A stretch of 64,000 nucleotides of DNA from the NCBI RefSeq assembly GCF_032854445.1, contig NC_088300.1:13487191-13551190 (forward strand), written 5' to 3'. Below, in pieces: positions 62,601 to 64,000 of this stretch; positions within the stretch are counted from its first letter, which is position 1; the number at the start of each line of letters is the position of its first letter. Position numbers and translations under genes: made by a program. This DNA is from Liolophura sinensis (Eukaryota; Mollusca; Polyplacophora; Chitonida; Chitonidae). Under the pieces are notes generated by a model. The model was not told the DNA's origin. It ran no database searches and was given only the letters and a program-made list of their open reading frames with translations.

Positions 62601-63583
62601 TTCGGCATTATGCAGCGAAAGGCGGCAAAATAGTACTGGTTAGCAGAGTGTCAGTCAGATACAATCTTCAAGTCAATGGTCAGTCAATTGCTTCCCACGA
62701 TGTTTCCTGTTCTTCAAAAGGCAACTCTATATCTTAATACCATAACAAGCCAGCTTTCCGTGCTAGCTCATTGGCGGGAGGTATAGATAAGGGTCTAAGC
62801 TCACTGACCCGGCTTACCCCTGGGGGTGGCGTGTGATTAGTGTGCCAAACACCCGTCATTTCGGCGGACCGTCAGTATCAAGTTTCAGCCTCCGCATCCC
62901 GTCACCTGCCGCATTGTTTACTCTCAGAGCAAAAACGGACGGGGACTCAAAAGGTGTTTTAACAAGGAACTGTTTAGGAGCATTTGGTTTGGGGTTAAAA
63001 GCCCGCCTCGATTCCTCCTCTGATACGTAGAGCTTTTGTCACTTGTGGTTGGACACACTGGTCATAATTAGGGTTTGACATCCCCGTCTTAACTTACACG
63101 TGTTAATTGTCCGGTGAATAGATTTGTGGCGGTCAGGCTATGGCTTATTATGATATGTGCTCTGTACATGACTTGATTTATGTCCCATTCACTTGGCTGT
63201 GCCACACGGCGCCTATGTACCGGACGCGGGCAGTATCCAAGGAGGCAACCACCACAAAAGTTGCCCCAAAGCCTAATCCATTGTTGGTAATGACACATCT
63301 AACATAACATATCATAATTAAACTGCTGAAATCTACATGGTCAAGTTTTTGATGTATATTAAACACGACATTCAAACTTTTCTCCTTCTGTTTGACTATA
63401 TTAAGTTTGTACCTATACAATATACGAATAAGCAGCATCGTCTTGCTTAACATCCTTGCTCTTGGGTTCCTAAGTTCCTAAGTTAAAAGGGTCCTAACTG
63501 AAATTCATCACGATTTAATTCGTTCGTTTAGTTCAGAGCTTTGTTGTTTTCTTCTTGTTGTTGTTGTGTTTTGTTTTTTTTGT
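59629..63583. other. Unique sequence, no gene recognised
   Basis: The 139-residue minus frame 59917-60336 is AT-driven and motif-free. Frames 62365-62643 and 62540-62737 overlap in different phases and match nothing I know. A higher-GC block lies at about 62760-63030. Confidence 0.5.
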
Positions 63584-63596
63584 GGGGGGGGGGGGG
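63584..63596. repeat. Poly-G run (13 G) after a GTT/T-rich tract
   Basis: ttgttgttgtgttttg and a T run lead into 13 consecutive G. Length may be affected by sequencing error. Confidence 0.8.
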
Positions 63597-63849
63597 TCTA
63601 AATCAGACCTTTGTGTGAACGAAAAGGCGTACTGTCATAAGGGTGGGTGGTGCGGGTATTTTGCCACCAGATACGTAAAACTGCTCCATTAGATTTCCGT
63701 TTTTGTATTACATGTCTTTACAACTATTTTTATTTCAGAGGTTGATGTAATGACCGTAGGGGTGCATGAAGTTTGATAGCATCCTTGTGATGTAGTCTAC
63801 GTATTTCTCTCAAGTTGAAATAACATTGATCTAAAGGTCAAGAAAGTGT

Positions 63850-63890
63850 ATCAATCAATCAATGAATCAGTCAGCAAATAAATCAATATC
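63850..63890. repeat. (TCAA)n-like short tandem repeat
   Basis: tcaatcaatcaatgaatcag and aaataaatcaatatc form a short imperfect tetranucleotide repeat. Confidence 0.7.
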
Positions 63891-64000
63891 TTGTTTCAGC
63901 TCATGTAGGAAGAGCAGAGAAATGTCCATAATTTATAACAAAACTGGCGGTTGTGTTAAAAATCACACATGTTACGAGACATCTTACTTTGAAGACAGCG

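Noticed and set aside
62365-62737. Two overlapping frames that might be one frameshifted coding segment
   Set aside because: No recognisable domain, no splice bracketing I trust, and the phases overlap without a clear join.
1-64000. Autonomous transposon or retroviral coding regions (reverse transcriptase, integrase, transposase)
   Set aside because: I looked for the usual catalytic motifs in the translated frames and saw none; all mobile elements here appear non-autonomous.

Overview
The window is AT-rich eukaryotic DNA from an animal, most likely a lophotrochozoan and probably a mollusc (a bivalve is my best guess, by inference). The grounds are one intron-containing homeobox gene of the Six3/6 (Optix) class and many copies of tRNA-derived SINEs. 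Their tails (caccaatcaaataaataaat, and runs of cactcactcactca) I know from molluscan genomes. There is no prokaryotic gene organisation, no rRNA, no true tRNA gene and no CRISPR array.

Only one protein-coding gene can be supported. Its first coding exon is 37182-37753 and its second is 44836-45115, separated by a 7,082-bp GT-AG intron in phase 2. The join gives a 283-residue protein with a SIX domain, a SIX-type homeodomain, and a C-terminal tail rich in Ser and Asp. An in-frame stop 9 nt before the ATG fixes the start. A polyadenylation signal lies at 45885-45890. The other translated frames are short and lack recognisable domains, or are shadows of tandem repeats, SINEs and the Six exons.

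Region by region. 1-9 kb: unique AT-rich DNA with four SINE fragments, a tRNA-like segment and one copy of an inverted-repeat element. 8.94-9.82 kb: a degenerate 47/40-bp minisatellite and a T-rich tract. 13.08-13.79 kb: a very regular 32-bp minisatellite of about 22 units. 16.7, 19.7 and 23.2 kb: three smaller degenerate tandem arrays. 18 kb: a SINE. 24.4-26.8 kb: a (TA)n block inside short inverted repeats, a third kind of tRNA-derived SINE, a second copy of the inverted-repeat family, and a tiny SINE insert with a perfect target-site duplication. 26.8-36.8 kb: mostly unique DNA, with a possible zinc-finger-like mini-exon at 31.3 kb. 36.8-46 kb: the Six3/6 gene with its upstream region, intron and 3' UTR. 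46.07-46.32 kb: a MITE-like element. 46.7-58 kb: largely unique DNA with several higher-GC blocks of binding-site-like motifs. 58.3-59.6 kb: a SINE next to a 51-bp tandem array with higher-order A-B-C structure, itself interrupted by a nearly full-length SINE. The rest to 64 kb is unique.

The layout, one developmental transcription factor in more than 60 kb with compact motif clusters on both sides, fits a regulatory gene desert. That is inference: conservation cannot be tested from one sequence. The best-supported unusual observations are the SINE nested in the higher-order repeat, the stop codon built into the Six3/6 splice donor, the short uORF, the palindromic double CACGTG, and the non-autonomous inverted-repeat elements.
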